Shown piece by piece: positions 22,062-34,357 of a stretch of DNA of 64,000 nucleotides; within the stretch, counting starts at the first letter, position 1, and the number at the start of each line of letters is the position of its first letter. Position numbers and translations under genes: made by a program. The DNA is from Ophiosphaerella korrae (lineage: Eukaryota > Ascomycota > Dothideomycetes > Pleosporales > Phaeosphaeriaceae). The notes under the pieces were generated by a model. It had not been told where the DNA came from. It saw only the letters and a program-made list of their open reading frames with translations, and did no database searches. The stretch is from the NCBI GenBank assembly GCA_028456385.1, contig JALNQF010000163.1:34828-98827 (forward strand), written 5' to 3'.

Positions 22062-23366
22062 ATGGTCTCGACACAAAGTCGACTCAGGCTTCCAGCGCCT
22101 GGAAATCTGCTTCCAAAGATAGTCCTAGCACTGCTTGTGGTCGGAATACTCATACAACTCCAATGGTCATCGTCGGCGCCCGTACCAAAACCCGCTGCAG
22201 ACTCGGCGCCAACCACACTCGATGACGATTCGCAAAGGAAATGGTTCGGTGATGCTCCGAAGGCCAGCGAGGCCGAAGAGAAACACGGCGCCCCGCCACA
22301 GCATTTCCCCGATACGACTACGTCCGCGCATGTAGCCCAACCCACAACGAGCGCATCAACACATACAATCGACTATGAGAAGACTTTTGTTTCGTATGGC
22401 GCATCAAAATGTCTGCCTTCATTTGGCGAAAACATGAAGGCTGCCGCGATCGAGCGAAATTACACATGCGCTAAATACGCACCTTTCGCCACCGAAGAAT
22501 CGCGCCGTGTTGCTTTTGCAACGATTACGACAGGAAAACCTGTGGACGCATATCTAAGGGCGATTCAATCTCAAATGTTTGCCAGCGCTGTACATGGAAC
22601 ATCAACACATGTCTTGTGTGAGCAGCTTTCTGATGGTGCATGGAATAAGATAGCCTTTTTATTGAATCTTGTTATGAATGAGATGCTCAAACCAGCCGAT
22701 GAACGCCTACAATGGATCATGTGGATCGACCGCGACGCCATCGTTCTCGACCCTTGTCGGCCACTTTCGAGCTTCCTACCCCCTGAGTCTGCCGACTACG
22801 AACATATTAACCTGATCACGAATAATGATGGTTTTGGTTTAAACGCTGGTGTATTCATCTTCAAAGTCAGTGACTGGGCGATTGATCTCTTCAACACTAT
22901 CCTCGCATTTCGATACTACAGGCCGAATGAGAAACTTATCCTTGCAGAACAAACAGCGATGGAGAAGATCATACATGAGGAAAAGTGGAGTAAGAACGTT
23001 GTTCGGGTCCCGTGGTATTGGTTCAATGCATATCCAGATGAAGAGGACAGCGTACAGAAATACAAAGAAGGCCTTGAGCCTGAAGACCTAGAGTGGTTCC
23101 GCGCCCGAAAAGGAGACTATGTTGTACATTTTGCAGGCGACGACGGACGATCAGGTAGAATGCCTGACTGGCTTGACATGTTGCAGGATATAGGTAATGT
23201 GTATGAGAAGAGTGAGCAACAAAGAGATGTCACAAAGGAGATTCGTCAGTACTGGATTAGTTGGCTCGAAAAATCCCTGACGGATCAACAAATGAGTGGC
23301 GAGAAATGGAGAAAGGAGAAGGTGCATGAGGAGAGGAGAAATCTTGATGCACCTTCCAAGTGGTAA
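22062..23366 (+). CDS. GT34 family galactosyl/mannosyltransferase (Gma12/Mnn10-like)
   Basis: Golgi type II membrane glycosyltransferase that adds galactose or mannose to cell-wall glycans. A single 434-codon exon. A short cytoplasmic tail is followed by a membrane anchor at about residues 18-36 (KIVLALLVVGILIQLQW) and a Pro/Ser-rich stem to about residue 100. The catalytic domain contains RVAFATITTGK, the metal-binding DxD-type motif WIMWIDRDAIVLDP, and the family-typical LITNNDGFGLNAGVFIFKVS and GDYVVHFAGDDG. The C-terminus is charged and helical. Length and motif order match PF05637 proteins. The linkage made (alpha-1,2 or alpha-1,6) cannot be read from sequence. Confidence 0.88.
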   Translation: MVSTQSRLRLPAPGNLLPKIVLALLVVGILIQLQWSSSAPVPKPAADSAPTTLDDDSQRKWFGDAPKASEAEEKHGAPPQHFPDTTTSAHVAQPTTSASTHTIDYEKTFVSYGASKCLPSFGENMKAAAIERNYTCAKYAPFATEESRRVAFATITTGKPVDAYLRAIQSQMFASAVHGTSTHVLCEQLSDGAWNKIAFLLNLVMNEMLKPADERLQWIMWIDRDAIVLDPCRPLSSFLPPESADYEHINLITNNDGFGLNAGVFIFKVSDWAIDLFNTILAFRYYRPNEKLILAEQTAMEKIIHEEKWSKNVVRVPWYWFNAYPDEEDSVQKYKEGLEPEDLEWFRARKGDYVVHFAGDDGRSGRMPDWLDMLQDIGNVYEKSEQQRDVTKEIRQYWISWLEKSLTDQQMSGEKWRKEKVHEERRNLDAPSKW

Positions 23367-23684
23367 CGTTAGTTTCATGCTTCCCTTTATTCAATGATAC
23401 CAAAGACTTTATTCTGTTTAATTTAGCTGTCTTCTTACGATTGTTCCTATTCAAACTACTGTAAATCTCAAGTGTCTTTTCTTTTGCTACACCTTATTTC
23501 TCAGCCGCTGCATACCAGTCGAGCCAAGGCAGCAAACCCCGATCAAAGGGTGACCACATCACTCATCACATCAGCATTGAACATCAACTTCCAGATTTAT
23601 TTTTTGATCCGCGAATCATAAAATTTCGCTGCTTATTAGGTGTACTCTTTCTGAATGCCTTCGTAGTTGTTGTCCTTGCGGACA

Positions 23685-24468
23685 ATGCGTTTTTTACAAG
23701 TCGACGAGAACGAAGAGTTCAGCGTGACAGAAGATCGGATCAACAATATCACTGAAGCTGCCTATGCTATCCACTCTCATATCTGGGGACAAGATAATGA
23801 AGAAGTCAGCTTTAGAGATCGTACTATAGGGCCTCGAACAACGAAACTTGGATACAAAAGGCTCCGGTTCTGTGCGGATCGAGCTTCCCGTGGTACTCTG
23901 CCCAAATTCTTGGGCACCCGCTGCATCGATAAATCTAACAATTTTGGGCTTCAGGAGCCTATCAATTCTATGCTTCGCTGGTACTGCGATGCAAAGAAGT
24001 GTTATGTATATCTGCCAAATGTTTCAACGAATGACCAGGATCAGCTCGACCTATCTATTCGATCGTGGAAGCCTGCCTTTTGCAAGAGCCGATGGTTTAC
24101 TCGTGGGTGGGCCCTCCAAGAACTTCTCGCTCCATCATCGGTGGAATTCTTCTCCTCACAGGGCAACCGACTTGGCGACAAACGTTCATTAGCACAGGAT
24201 ATTCATGAAAATCACAGGAATACCTATCAGGGCTCTCATAGGTGTAGCTCTATCTAATTTCAGCATCGAAGGGAGGATGTCGTGGGGGAAGATGCGTCAT
24301 ACTAAGCACAAAGAGGATATGGTCTACTGTTTACTAGGTATCTTCAATGTCTACATGCCGCTGATATATGGCGAGGGAGCCGCGAACGCATTCGACCGCC
24401 TGCATTGGGAAATTTTTAAGAGCCCACATTTTTCACTGACTAGTAAGTCATTCATAATTCGTAATTGA
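23685..24468 (+). pseudogene. HET-domain gene with frameshift
   Basis: HET domains act in heterokaryon incompatibility and trigger cell death on non-self recognition. The N-terminal half reads MRFLQVDENEEFSV and AIHSHIWGQDNEEVSF, then CIDKSNNFGLQEPINSM, WYCDAKKCYVYL and SRWFTRGWALQELLAP. At an A-run (24209-24212) the frame shifts by one, and the remainder (ITGIPIRALIG, MSWGKMRHTKHKEDMVYCLL, NVYMPLIYGEG) continues in the next frame to 24468. The usual WVDTCCIDK motif is altered (FLGTRCIDK). One extra A would explain the break, so either a recent pseudogene or a sequencing error fits. No introns are needed otherwise. Confidence 0.8.
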
Positions 24469-24802
24469 CATACCTATAAGTATAGACAGTATACCGGCTA
24501 ATGAAACTCTACAAAGCAATACATCTGCTCACCTATCTTACATGACCGACCCAACCCCTGCCTCTCGGACCATCTCGACCACGAGAGCTACAGACAAACT
24601 GGCTGTTAAACAAGACTCCCAATGGAGGCCGTCTGATACACACCATATATTGCAAGACAACGCACTTTCGGAGGCATCAAGCCACATCTCAGGGTCCTTC
24701 TGGGACGGCTAGTCACATACGACCTTTTCTACGGGCACAGATATCAGTTTTACAAATTCAGGAACTCCCATATCTAAATCATCACTTGAAAGTAGCATCA
24801 AA

Positions 24803-26575
24803 TTGATAGTGCGAGTCGAGGTTGACAGCACAGGAAAATATCAGGAGATTCTCGAGTCAACCGAATGCGACGCGCCCCAAGCTTTGTACGAAGGAATTAT
24901 TCGGGTGCGGGACAAAATAATTGCAAAGACGAAATTGAAGCCGATTCATTACCATGGAACCTTGGCTGACTCTTCGATTTCTGTTTCTGGGAAGGAGGAT
25001 CATTCTTTCCCATTCAACTCAACCTTCTTGAGGGCTCTGTTAGAGCAGTACAAGGAAGGGCACTACACAAATATCGACATTTGGGCAAAGTTTTCGGCAG
25101 CAGCCACTCTTGAGAAAGAAGTTACAATTCACCAAGAACTCCACACCCAGCTCAATGTGGCCAAAGTCTTGGGCGTAGATGGGCCTTTTATCCCAATGAA
25201 TCGCATCAAAGAGGTCTTTTTCAGCCGACAAAATACAGCAGTTGCTTGTCGGCTCGTTTAATAACTACAGCATTCCTTCACAACAGTTTGGAATATCGGA
25301 CCAAATTAGTCAGCATACCACGAAGCTCCTAGCGACCATAATACTTGCTAGCATCAATGATTCAGTCATAGTCTTCATGGAATTCTGGGAGCACGGCTAC
25401 TCGGGCCCGTCAATGCCATTAGATTGCTCTAAGTTGCCAGTATTCTGCCTTCGATTGGACTTCGATATGATCTGCGCCATGCAGCCACGGATTCTTGTGG
25501 TCGACATTCCACCTCTGAGAAATGATTTGAGTATCTTTAACTTCAACTATCGGTGTAGGATGATGCCGTTTGTAGAGCGTTCTTTAATTGGCACAGGAGG
25601 TTTTTCTAAAGTATGAAAGGTTTGAATTCACTCAACTCATTTGAATTCTAGTATTCTCGGAGGAACAGATTCGTACAGGGGCTTTGCGATAAAAGAATTG
25701 CTCACTGATTCGCAAGATAGTTATCGCCGTGAAGTCAACATTTGCGCAAAATCAAGCCCTTAGAACCTCTACATCTGATTAACCTTGTTACTACATATAG
25801 ATACTGCGGGTGTTACCACTTGGTATTCCTACTCGCCTCTGGAACTCTACATAGCTTATTAGTCCAAAACGATCCGTGAATCCGTCAATATCTTATTTCT
25901 TGGGTATGGAGACAACTCGCTGGAGTTGCAGATGCTCTAAACTGCTTTTACACACTACCAATAACTTGCTACGCTCTACACGCTGATATAAAACCGGTAA
26001 ATATACTTCGTTATTGAGAAAAATTGGTATTAAGCGATTTCGGGTCAAGCATAGACTCCAGCAATATCCAGGATCGACGCGAAAAAAAAAGGAGGAACAA
26101 GGACATACGAACCACCTGAGTTTCATAGACGGTCTGTAAAGCAAAGATTTGACCCTGTATCAGATATTTGGTCTTTCGGAGCAGTCCTCTCGGAGGTTGT
26201 ATCGTGGATCTTGGGTGGGCCTCGTGAACTCGAAGCATTCGGACTGGAAAGGTTTATGGCCTTACGTTCGTTCTTACATTGTGTTTTTATCGTCATACTA
26301 ACCTCATTCGTAGAGGGGAGTACATCATACCCAAGCATAGTCTAGTAAAGCTCGCAGCGCCCTTTTACTATTATGACCAGGGAAAATTTGATGTTTCCGT
26401 TGAAGTGACAGGTCGCCTAGGAATGATGCGTGACCGGGCTGTCGACATTTTTGGGCCAAGGGCTGGCAAAGAGATTGCCAGCCAGATTTTTAGCCTCATC
26501 ATGATTTGTTTTATCTATCGGCCCTCACCAGAGACCAACAGCTCGGGCTGTTACGGATCATATCAACGCAATTAG
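24803..26575 (+). pseudogene. Degraded protein kinase gene
   Basis: A long N-terminal piece (VRVEVDSTGKYQEILEST, about 150 codons to 25261) leads into a readable but shattered kinase domain. It shows the glycine loop LIGTGGFSKV, the ATP lysine region GFAIKELL, catalytic loop LHADIKP (His-Ala-Asp in place of HRD) with a following NIL, SDFGSS, a PPE-type activation-segment end (TYEPPEF) and DIWSFGAVLSEV, then a Lys/Phe-rich C-lobe to about 26575. Frames change repeatedly and stops such as TGA directly after FSKV interrupt it. A poly-A run near 26080 shifts the frame again. It lies directly downstream of the HET relic on the same strand. Function is lost; the original target is unknown. Confidence 0.72.
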
Positions 26576-29500
26576 CAGGTCATTTGAAGCCATCTAGATG
26601 TCCAACAGGATCCCCGGAGTTGACGATCATAGATGGACCAGAAACTTGCGTATGTAGAGGCAATTTACCACTTTGATTAAATTTCACATGGTATTAGAGA
26701 ATTTCCTAAGGGGAATGGAATGAAGGAAGTACCAATGAGCAAGAAAGATAATTCATCGAGTTCTCTGCATAGCTCAAATGGAGATCAGACTCGTTTGGAT
26801 TGTTCTTCCTGTTTCTTTGCATCTAAAAAAGGCCTATGACGACCCTCGTAGCCTTCTTGAGAGCATTTCCTTGGATGCTGAGCTTGAAGGAGGCGCTCGT
26901 TCATGACTGCACACAGCCAACCGTCCAATGATGAAACCATAGTGAATTTCAAATGTGTGATGTTACCAATATACGGTGCTGGTAATTTAGTTGGCTACAT
27001 ACTATCAGAAACGATGGAGTAACTAGACCCTCAAGAAGGTTGGGCTACACTAATCGCGATATGCACCTGGCTGTTATAAGGTTGCATCTCTTATCACGTG
27101 ATTGGTATAATTGTTGATGGCGGCTCGTTGTCTGGAGAATTTTGATAAGGCGACATTGTATCTATACTAAATACCAAAGGCCTTCAATTCGAAAGCCTGA
27201 GGCTTGTATGTCCCACAGCACAACGTGAGCTAGTTTGAGTGATCAAAGTTCAGTAGTTTGAAGCGGTAGCCCGAATGGTTATTCCTGTCACGTTGAGAAG
27301 TTGCTTAAATCACATTTGGCCAAGCATTTAGCCAACTAGAGGCTCCTATTGAATGGAGCATTGATCGTGGTATTATCATCAATAGTATGATTGAGCCATG
27401 TGTTGATAAAACGACAAAAAGTGCAAATATGCGACGTGAGGCCTGTTATATCTATCGCTTTGCGGCAGCCAATAGTTATTCAGTGCCAGAAGGAGTATTT
27501 CGATCAAGGTTGGTATTTGAGGGATTGTCTGGATGATATAGGTGTTTGACATACGGCTCTTTGGCGTCTAGTCAATAGGTTTCCAGCATTCTGGTTGGTG
27601 TGCTAGCCATATGGGTTGTTAATGTTTCAATTTTGAAGCCATCAAGGTGACGATTGGCTCTGCGATACAACAGATGATGACCCAACCACGGTCTTGGGTC
27701 CATAACCCTGGATCTTGAGGGGCATGCACCTGCTCGACAAGATGACACAATAGGTAATGCTTTGGTGCCATGACCCTTGCCACTCTTTCCAGCGATGGTG
27801 GCATTTCTGCGGCGTCTAGGGGTAGTTGATGGAGTCGCTTTGTTCTGATCGTTGCGAGTGCTAGATTCTGATCGCTGGCTCTGGCATTCTAGAGGTGGCG
27901 TCGCGTTTAGATAGCACTGCATGCGACTCCGCTCGCTTGCCAAGCTACCGAGAGGCTGCACTTGGCTCCATACCGTAAACTTTGCACTGGCTTTTTATCG
28001 TCATCAGACGGCTTACTAGTCGTGGCCATAACGATTTATGATGATGGCGAGTATTCTATGTGCTCGTGATTCACCAATGAGATAGTGCACCTGCGAAGCC
28101 AGAAGCAATGACTTCTTGTCCAACCGCGGAGCTATCTCGGTGACATCACCACTGTACATGTATCATCTCGGCCGTCGATCACGTTCGCCGCTTCTGCAAG
28201 GTATTTGACCCGGCTATTGTAGTACCACAAAGCGGGGAGAAGACTCTCGTTGAGCGAAACATGTTGTGGTGGCCAACTAGATTAGGTCTCATGAGAGCCC
28301 GACTCTTCCAACCTCATGTCGGTTAGGACGGTGGTAGGCGTGCGAAAATCCTACCGGTATTCGTCCCAGCCTCCTAGTCCTAAAAGCGAGCTGCATTAGC
28401 CGACTGGTTTTAGTTGGTCAAGACGGACTAGACCACACGCTAACGGAAACAAGCGTGCTTGTAAGGAGCTTGTTGAGCCGCCGGATAGGGCACAGGGACT
28501 ACTGCATCGCCATCCGCGGCCCCATCCACCGGTTTCATTCCATTCCAGATGCAAAATTTTGCTGGCACAATGCCTGCCCCGTTCCCCACAAGCGACTAGC
28601 TGGCTGCTGCAACAAGGCCTCGTTCAACAAAGTTCCACATGGGGCGCCGCATTCTAGAATGCTTCTGTCTGCTGACAAAATGCGGGTGAGATGCTGTGGA
28701 GGTCCGCACAGCTGGGCCAGGAGCTTAGAGATTGCCCGCCAAACAAAGTGATCGTGAGCGTTGAATCCCATCAAACCGCGTCACTCGTTGCTTCATGATC
28801 AGCGGCAACATCACAAGCGCCTGTTTTCCGCTTTTGGCTGACGTCCGCCGCAAAGAGATTGTCAATGTGCTGCCCCCGCAGAGTTATACACATGATCTCC
28901 AACATGAGGTCAAATCGTGGCGCTGTGCACGAGCCCTGGTGGACAGATTATGCACGCTATTTGCTGCGCTATGGTCTGCTACGTAGCAGTGTCCTATAGA
29001 TTCTTCCCAGGATATCTCCCCGCTGCCTCGGCCAAGCCGAGGATCACATACCTAGGTATGCTTGCGTCAATTGAGGCACTCTGTCAAGCTACTCTTCGAT
29101 GTTTCGCCTCCGGCTAATGTTTGCAATGTATTCAGCAAGAAATCGCATTTTTACCCGTCATCTAACTAGCTAGGTAGCTTGTGAATGAACCGATAATCAC
29201 AGAGAAGGTGACTGTGCCATACGGCCCATAAGCCCCATACCCAGTCGTGAATCGCACTTCAAGAGCGCCGTAGTGGATCTTGTCTAGTCCACTTTCTGTT
29301 GCGGAGCTAGGGCACTAGACATTGGCGCTATGGTCATGACTACCACTCGGACCTTCTCCCTGGCCCAATCCTCCGAGTATAGTTTTGCTACGTAGCCAAT
29401 CTCCACGCTTCTAGCCCCGGACCAGGCACATGTTTGTGGGACTCCATGTTGGGGTCCATGTCGGGGTTCACGGATCGCATTCAACCTACTTAAAGAAGGG

Positions 29501-29621
29501 TCACCCGCACACCGAAATTCATTCACCTGCCTTTCCTCAGTCCATAGCATTCCAGTCCTAGACTGCTTGACCTCCCCCTGAATTATACCACACAACTACC
29601 GCCCGTAGAAGTTGTTTCATC
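26576..29621. other. 3 kb gene-free region
   Basis: All frames are broken; the longest open frames (27572-27961 minus, 28455-28751 plus) show no motif and no plausible splicing. Composition is AT-rich to about 28.1 kb, then nearer average. It may hold further decayed coding or repeat DNA that I cannot identify. The last few hundred bases must contain the promoter of the transporter that starts at 29622. Confidence 0.45.
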
Positions 29622-31294
29622 ATGGGGCTCATGTTGAAGAAACCGGAAGGCAGTGCTGGAAGCGCACTGCCAGCCATCTTGGTTGGATTATTCGTTGCCT
29701 TCGGTGGTGTCCTCTTTGGGTATGCTCTCACCTTCAATGTTTCAAGTAGGCAATGAACGTTTTTGCTGATTTGTGTAGATATGACACTGGAACAATTGGC
29801 GGTATCCTTGGAATGAAATACTGGAAAGATCTGTTCAGCACTGGTTACAAGAATGCCAAGGGCGAGCCAGATATTTCCGCTTCCCAGTCGTCTTTGATTG
29901 TTTCCATTCTCTCCGCCGGTACCTTTTTCGGTGCTTTGACCGCTGCTCCCACTGCCGATATTCTTGGTCGTCGCCTTGGACTCGTTGCTTGCAACGTTGT
30001 ATTTTGTCTCGGCGTCATCTTGCAAACTGTGGCTACCGATATTCCCATCTTCGTCGCCGGTCGATTTTTCGCCGGTTATGGAGTTGGCATGATCAGCGCC
30101 ACTATTCCTCTTTATCAGTCTGAAACTGCTCCTAAGTGGATTCGAGGTGTTATTGTTGGCGCATACCAGCTAGCTATCACTATTGGTCTTCTTCTTGCAG
30201 CCATTGTGAACAATTCTACTAAGGATCGTATGGATACCGGCTCTTATCGAATTCCCATAGCTGTTCAATTCGCATGGGCCATCATCCTCTTTGTAGGCTG
30301 CGTTTTCCTACCTGAAACTCCTCGCTGGTTCATCAAGAAGGGCCGTCCCGAAAATGCCGCCAAGTCACTTTCAAAGTTGAGGCGCCTCGACATTGATCAC
30401 CCGGCCGTTGTCGAAGAGCTTGCGGAAATCACCGCCAACCACGAATATGAAATGTCACTCGGCAAGGCGACATATCTTGACTGCTTTAAGGGCAACCTTG
30501 GCCGACGTCTCCTAACTGGCTGTCTTCTCCAAGCGCTTCAACAGCTTACTGGTGTCAACTTCATTTTCTACTACGGCACTTCATTCTTTCAAAATGCCGG
30601 CTTCAGCAATCCCTTCACCATCACCATGATCACATCTTGTGTAAACGTTGCATCGACCTTCCCCGGTCTTTACCTTGTTGAGAAGTGGGGTCGTCGTAAT
30701 CTCTTGCTTTTCGGCGCCGTTGGTATGGCTGTCTGCCAATTCATCGTCGCAATCACCGGTACTGTCGCCGGTGTTGCCAACCAGTCTGCTCAAAAGGCTC
30801 TTGTTGCATTCGTATGTATCTACATCTTCTTCTTCGCTTGCTCTTGGGGTCCTGTTGCCTGGGTTGTTACAGGCGAGATCTTCCCTCTCAAGGTCCGCGC
30901 TAAGTCTCTATCGATGACCACTGCTTCTAACTGGTTGCTCAATTTCGCTATCGGTTATGCCACACCATACATGGTTAATGATGGGCCCGGCAATGCCAAT
31001 ATGGGTGCCAAGGTGTTCTTTGTCTGGGGTGGGTGCTGCTTCATCTGTATCTTCTTTGTCTGGTCCATGATCTACGAGACCAAGGGTCTTTCCCTTGAGC
31101 AGGTTGATGAACTTTACGGCAAGGTTAGCAAGGCCTGGAAGTCCCCTGGCTTCGTCCCCACTGTTTCATTCCAAGATGTTCAAGATGTTCACGGCGGTGA
31201 GCGCCGCTTGAGCTTAGTCGATGCTGAGGCTGAGGCTGGCCGCAAGAGAAGCACTCAATACAACGAGGGAATTAATGAGAAGACTGTTGTCTAG
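29622..31294 (+). CDS. MFS monosaccharide (hexose) transporter
   Basis: Plasma-membrane sugar/proton symporter or facilitator of the HXT/STL-like group, 537 residues from exons 29622-29719 and 29779-31294 (59 bp intron splitting the GYD codons of helix 1). Twelve hydrophobic segments are visible. Motifs include FGGVLFGYDTGTIGGI, the GRR loop in ADILGRRLGL, PETPRWFIKKGR closing the first half, QQLTGVNFIFYYG in helix 7, EKWGRRNLLL, and YETKGLSLEQVDELYG at the end of helix 12. The codons are strongly C/T-ending, suggesting good expression. Substrate preference (glucose, xylose and so on) is not readable. It is intact, unlike the genes just upstream. Confidence 0.93.
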
Positions 31295-32592
31295 ACAGTT
31301 TAATAACTAGGAGGGGGGATATATGCGATACTAGTATGAGACATGAATAAGACAGAATTGGATGAGCTTTCAACTACGGTTGTCTGCATGAACTACACTG
31401 TATAAATGAACATCAATAATGAACGTTCACAGCCGCTTCCCGGCCCCAGTTCGTGTGTTCCCAAACCAACTTCATAGAATCTAATCTTCGTCGTCCCCTC
31501 ACCTCACAATTGATATCTTGATCACTAAAGGCGAAGGGTCTTGACACGTCACACTACTTTGCCTAAGCCTCCCACTACTGGGGAAAATTCCAGGCAAGGA
31601 CCAGAAAATTTATGACAGGGCGTGCTATTTTCGAACTTGAATTGTCAACTACACGGCATTGTTGTAGTTACATCACTCCAGGGATATTTACTCTTACAAT
31701 CAATGCAAACTGCGGGCGTAGAGTGTGGCTCTAATTATCAGCTCTTGATCTTTCCTTCGGCCATGAGATCTACTCCAAGACAGAATGAACCAGCAACCCC
31801 TCACGAAGATCCCAAAGATCTAATAGCCGACGAGGACATGCTCTAGCGTCATCGTCCAGCCACCAATCTCCACTTTTTGCCAGCGTCAGTCATGCAAGGC
31901 CAAGGCTCTTACCCCAAGTTTTAACCGTTAGTCGCATGGAAGTAGAGGTTCAGATAAGCACACCACATTAGTTCATGCATCAGGTCGGGGTTCGGCCAAG
32001 ATGGCGCCGATGCATAGTTGACGGATCATTGTTGAGGACAACGACTGTACGCTAATGTCAAAGAAAATGGAACGTCTTTCTGATGAGCTAACCACTTTAC
32101 TAACTACTAACTAGTGGAATTTGTGCTTATTTTATCAGAGAAGTGTTGCTTTTTTTTGACACCGAGGTGACTATGCTCCTGGCCTATCAAGAGAGCCGGA
32201 AATGTAGCCAAAGTATTGCAATCACAAAAACGTCAGTATCCTGTGGGGAGATCTTAAACGTGCTGTAATGTCCTCTTCTCGATGTCCGCAGCAAGAACTT
32301 CGGTAGAATTTATGGTGCGCGTTTGCAATGGCGTCTTGCTCTATTTCAAAATTCTCTGGATTCGGTAACGAGGGAGTGGGCGCTTTGTTCTGTGATGTGC
32401 TTAGTTGCGCAACGAAGTTAGTTGAGACAGTGCATTAATTCATGTATGACTTTGATCAATAGTGGTAACGCTGTGAGGACATGTGGTCAGTCTCATTAGA
32501 CAGTTGTTATGATCAATGTGTGAAATTTCTCAATGTTGATGGCAACCAATGGTTCAAGTCTATAATTTTAACCGCACGGCGCGTGAATGCAT
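31295..32592. other. Intergenic stretch
   Basis: 1.3 kb between convergent genes. Only short unsupported frames (for example 31622-31846 plus). No RNA gene or repeat array noticed. Confidence 0.5.
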
Positions 32593-33782
32593 CTATAACC
32601 TTGCCTTCGCATCTTCGGATTTCGTAACTTCAACCATCGTTTTACCTACTATGATTAGTTTTCTTGTTTTGCTTTGGCAGAATTACTTACCAATATTTTT
32701 CCCTTCGAATAGCCCCACAAGTGCTCCTTCTGCTTTTAATATCCCACCCTTGACAACAGTCTCTTTTCTCTTCAGCTTGCCTTCTGAGAGCCACTGAGCG
32801 AGCTCCTTCCTCGCCTCAGCGTATTTGTGCTCAAAGTCAAAGACAACAAAACCTTGCATGCGTATCCGCATAGAGATAAGCATCATGTAGTTCTAGGATC
32901 ATTAGCGACCGAGGCAATCTCTCCTTGAAACTAGGAAGTACCTTGAGACCCTGAGGTTTCTTTGAGTTGTATTCACTGATCGCACCGCACTGCACGAAGC
33001 GAGCGAAAGGCTTTGCACGTGAGAGCGCGAGGTCGAGAATCTCTCCGCCGACTGGAACATTATGTTAACAAAAAGGTCCAGTCCTGTTCATGTGATAACA
33101 TACCATTATCAAAGTAGACATCGATCAAGTCTTTCGTTGCCGTGCGAAATTTTTTTGTAAAGTCTGGATCCTTGTAGTTGAGAGCCTCATCGAAGCCAAG
33201 CTCTTCTTTCAGCCACTGCACTTTAATATCCTCACCTGCTAAACCCAGGACTTTAGCACCCTTCAGTTTAGCAATTTGCCCCACAACACTACCGGTTGCA
33301 CCTGCGGCACCCGACACGACCACAAAGTCGCCTGCTTTGACCTGTCCAATATCCAGGATGCCAAAGTACGCCGTTAGGCCTGTCATGCCTAATACACCCA
33401 ATGCGTCCGTCGGCACTGCACCGTTTGGCAAGTCCAGTGGTTCGACAAATTTTTCCTTGAGAACTGCGTATTCGGACCAGCCACACATTCCCGTTACGTA
33501 GGTGCCAACAGGAAATTTCGAAGATTTTGAGGCGATGATCATGCCTATGCCACTCCCGCGCATGACAGCGCCAATTTCAACGGGTGGAATGTACGACCTT
33601 GTTGGATTAAGCCAACCGCGCATTGCCGGATCCAATGACAGGTAGAGTGTTTGAAAGAGGACCTCGCCATCTTTGAGGCTAGATACAGAAGGCAAGGTGT
33701 GCTTTTTCGGAGTGAAGGTCTTCCCAGCAACAATACCGCTTTGGGGCCTTTCAGCAAGGTGAATCGAGGTGTACGATGACAT
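32593..33782 (-). CDS. NADP-dependent oxidoreductase of the MDR/prostaglandin-reductase type
   Basis: Zinc-free medium-chain reductase related to alkenal/one and leukotriene B4 12-hydroxydehydrogenases, probably reducing activated double bonds in the cytosol with NADPH. Exons 33782-33104, 33051-32942, 32892-32691 and 32645-32593 join to 347 residues, the family length. The N-terminal domain has YLSLDPAMRGWLN. The Rossmann domain has VLGMTGLTAYFGI, the nucleotide loop VVVSGAAGATGSVVGQIAK and a DVYFDN(V)GGEILD segment split by intron 1. The C-terminus is GALVGLFEGKNIGKTMVEV, with the last 18 residues supplied by a short terminal exon after a 45 bp intron. All joins keep frame. Specific substrate unknown. 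Confidence 0.9.
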
Positions 33783-34357
33783 GGTGATTCAATCGTCGCG
33801 TGAAATGAAGAGCTTATTGTGTCGTTTGGGCGCTGGGAGTATGTAGAGGGGCTGGCTTAAGTGATGAGAACCTGCCAGAAGATATAAGAGAGTGTAAGAG
33901 GATTGTAGAAATGGATTGCCGGAGCTTTTCTGAGGTCTCAAAGCATTCGCACAGTGTGCGTGGCATACCATGCCGTTGGGTGTGAGCGAAGCGGAGAAGA
34001 TGCCTCGGCTCGAATATAAGTTTCCGTTTTTGGACTGAGAGCGCGTTTCCACCTCCGCAATTGTGGGCTATTACCACGAGGCGGAAATTTGTTTAGACCT
34101 GCATATGCTCTCGTCGTAAAGATTTAGATAGCGATTCTCCTGTTGTTCATCACGTGTATCACATAGGCAATAAAAGGATGATACTCACATTACCCTTGCC
34201 TACCTACAAAGGAACATGATCATTGGGGAATATTGAGTTGAAATTGAAATGGCCTTACTGGATTCGCCAAAATAATGTAAAAATTTGATAAGGTTGATAA
34301 GGTGGGTGTAACAGCGGTACGCAGCTCATCATCTCAAGTTGATAAATGGGCCTTCAG
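33783..34357. other. Intergenic stretch
   Basis: 575 bp between the oxidoreductase start and the RPC8 stop, containing the oxidoreductase promoter. No additional gene is seen. Confidence 0.5.
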
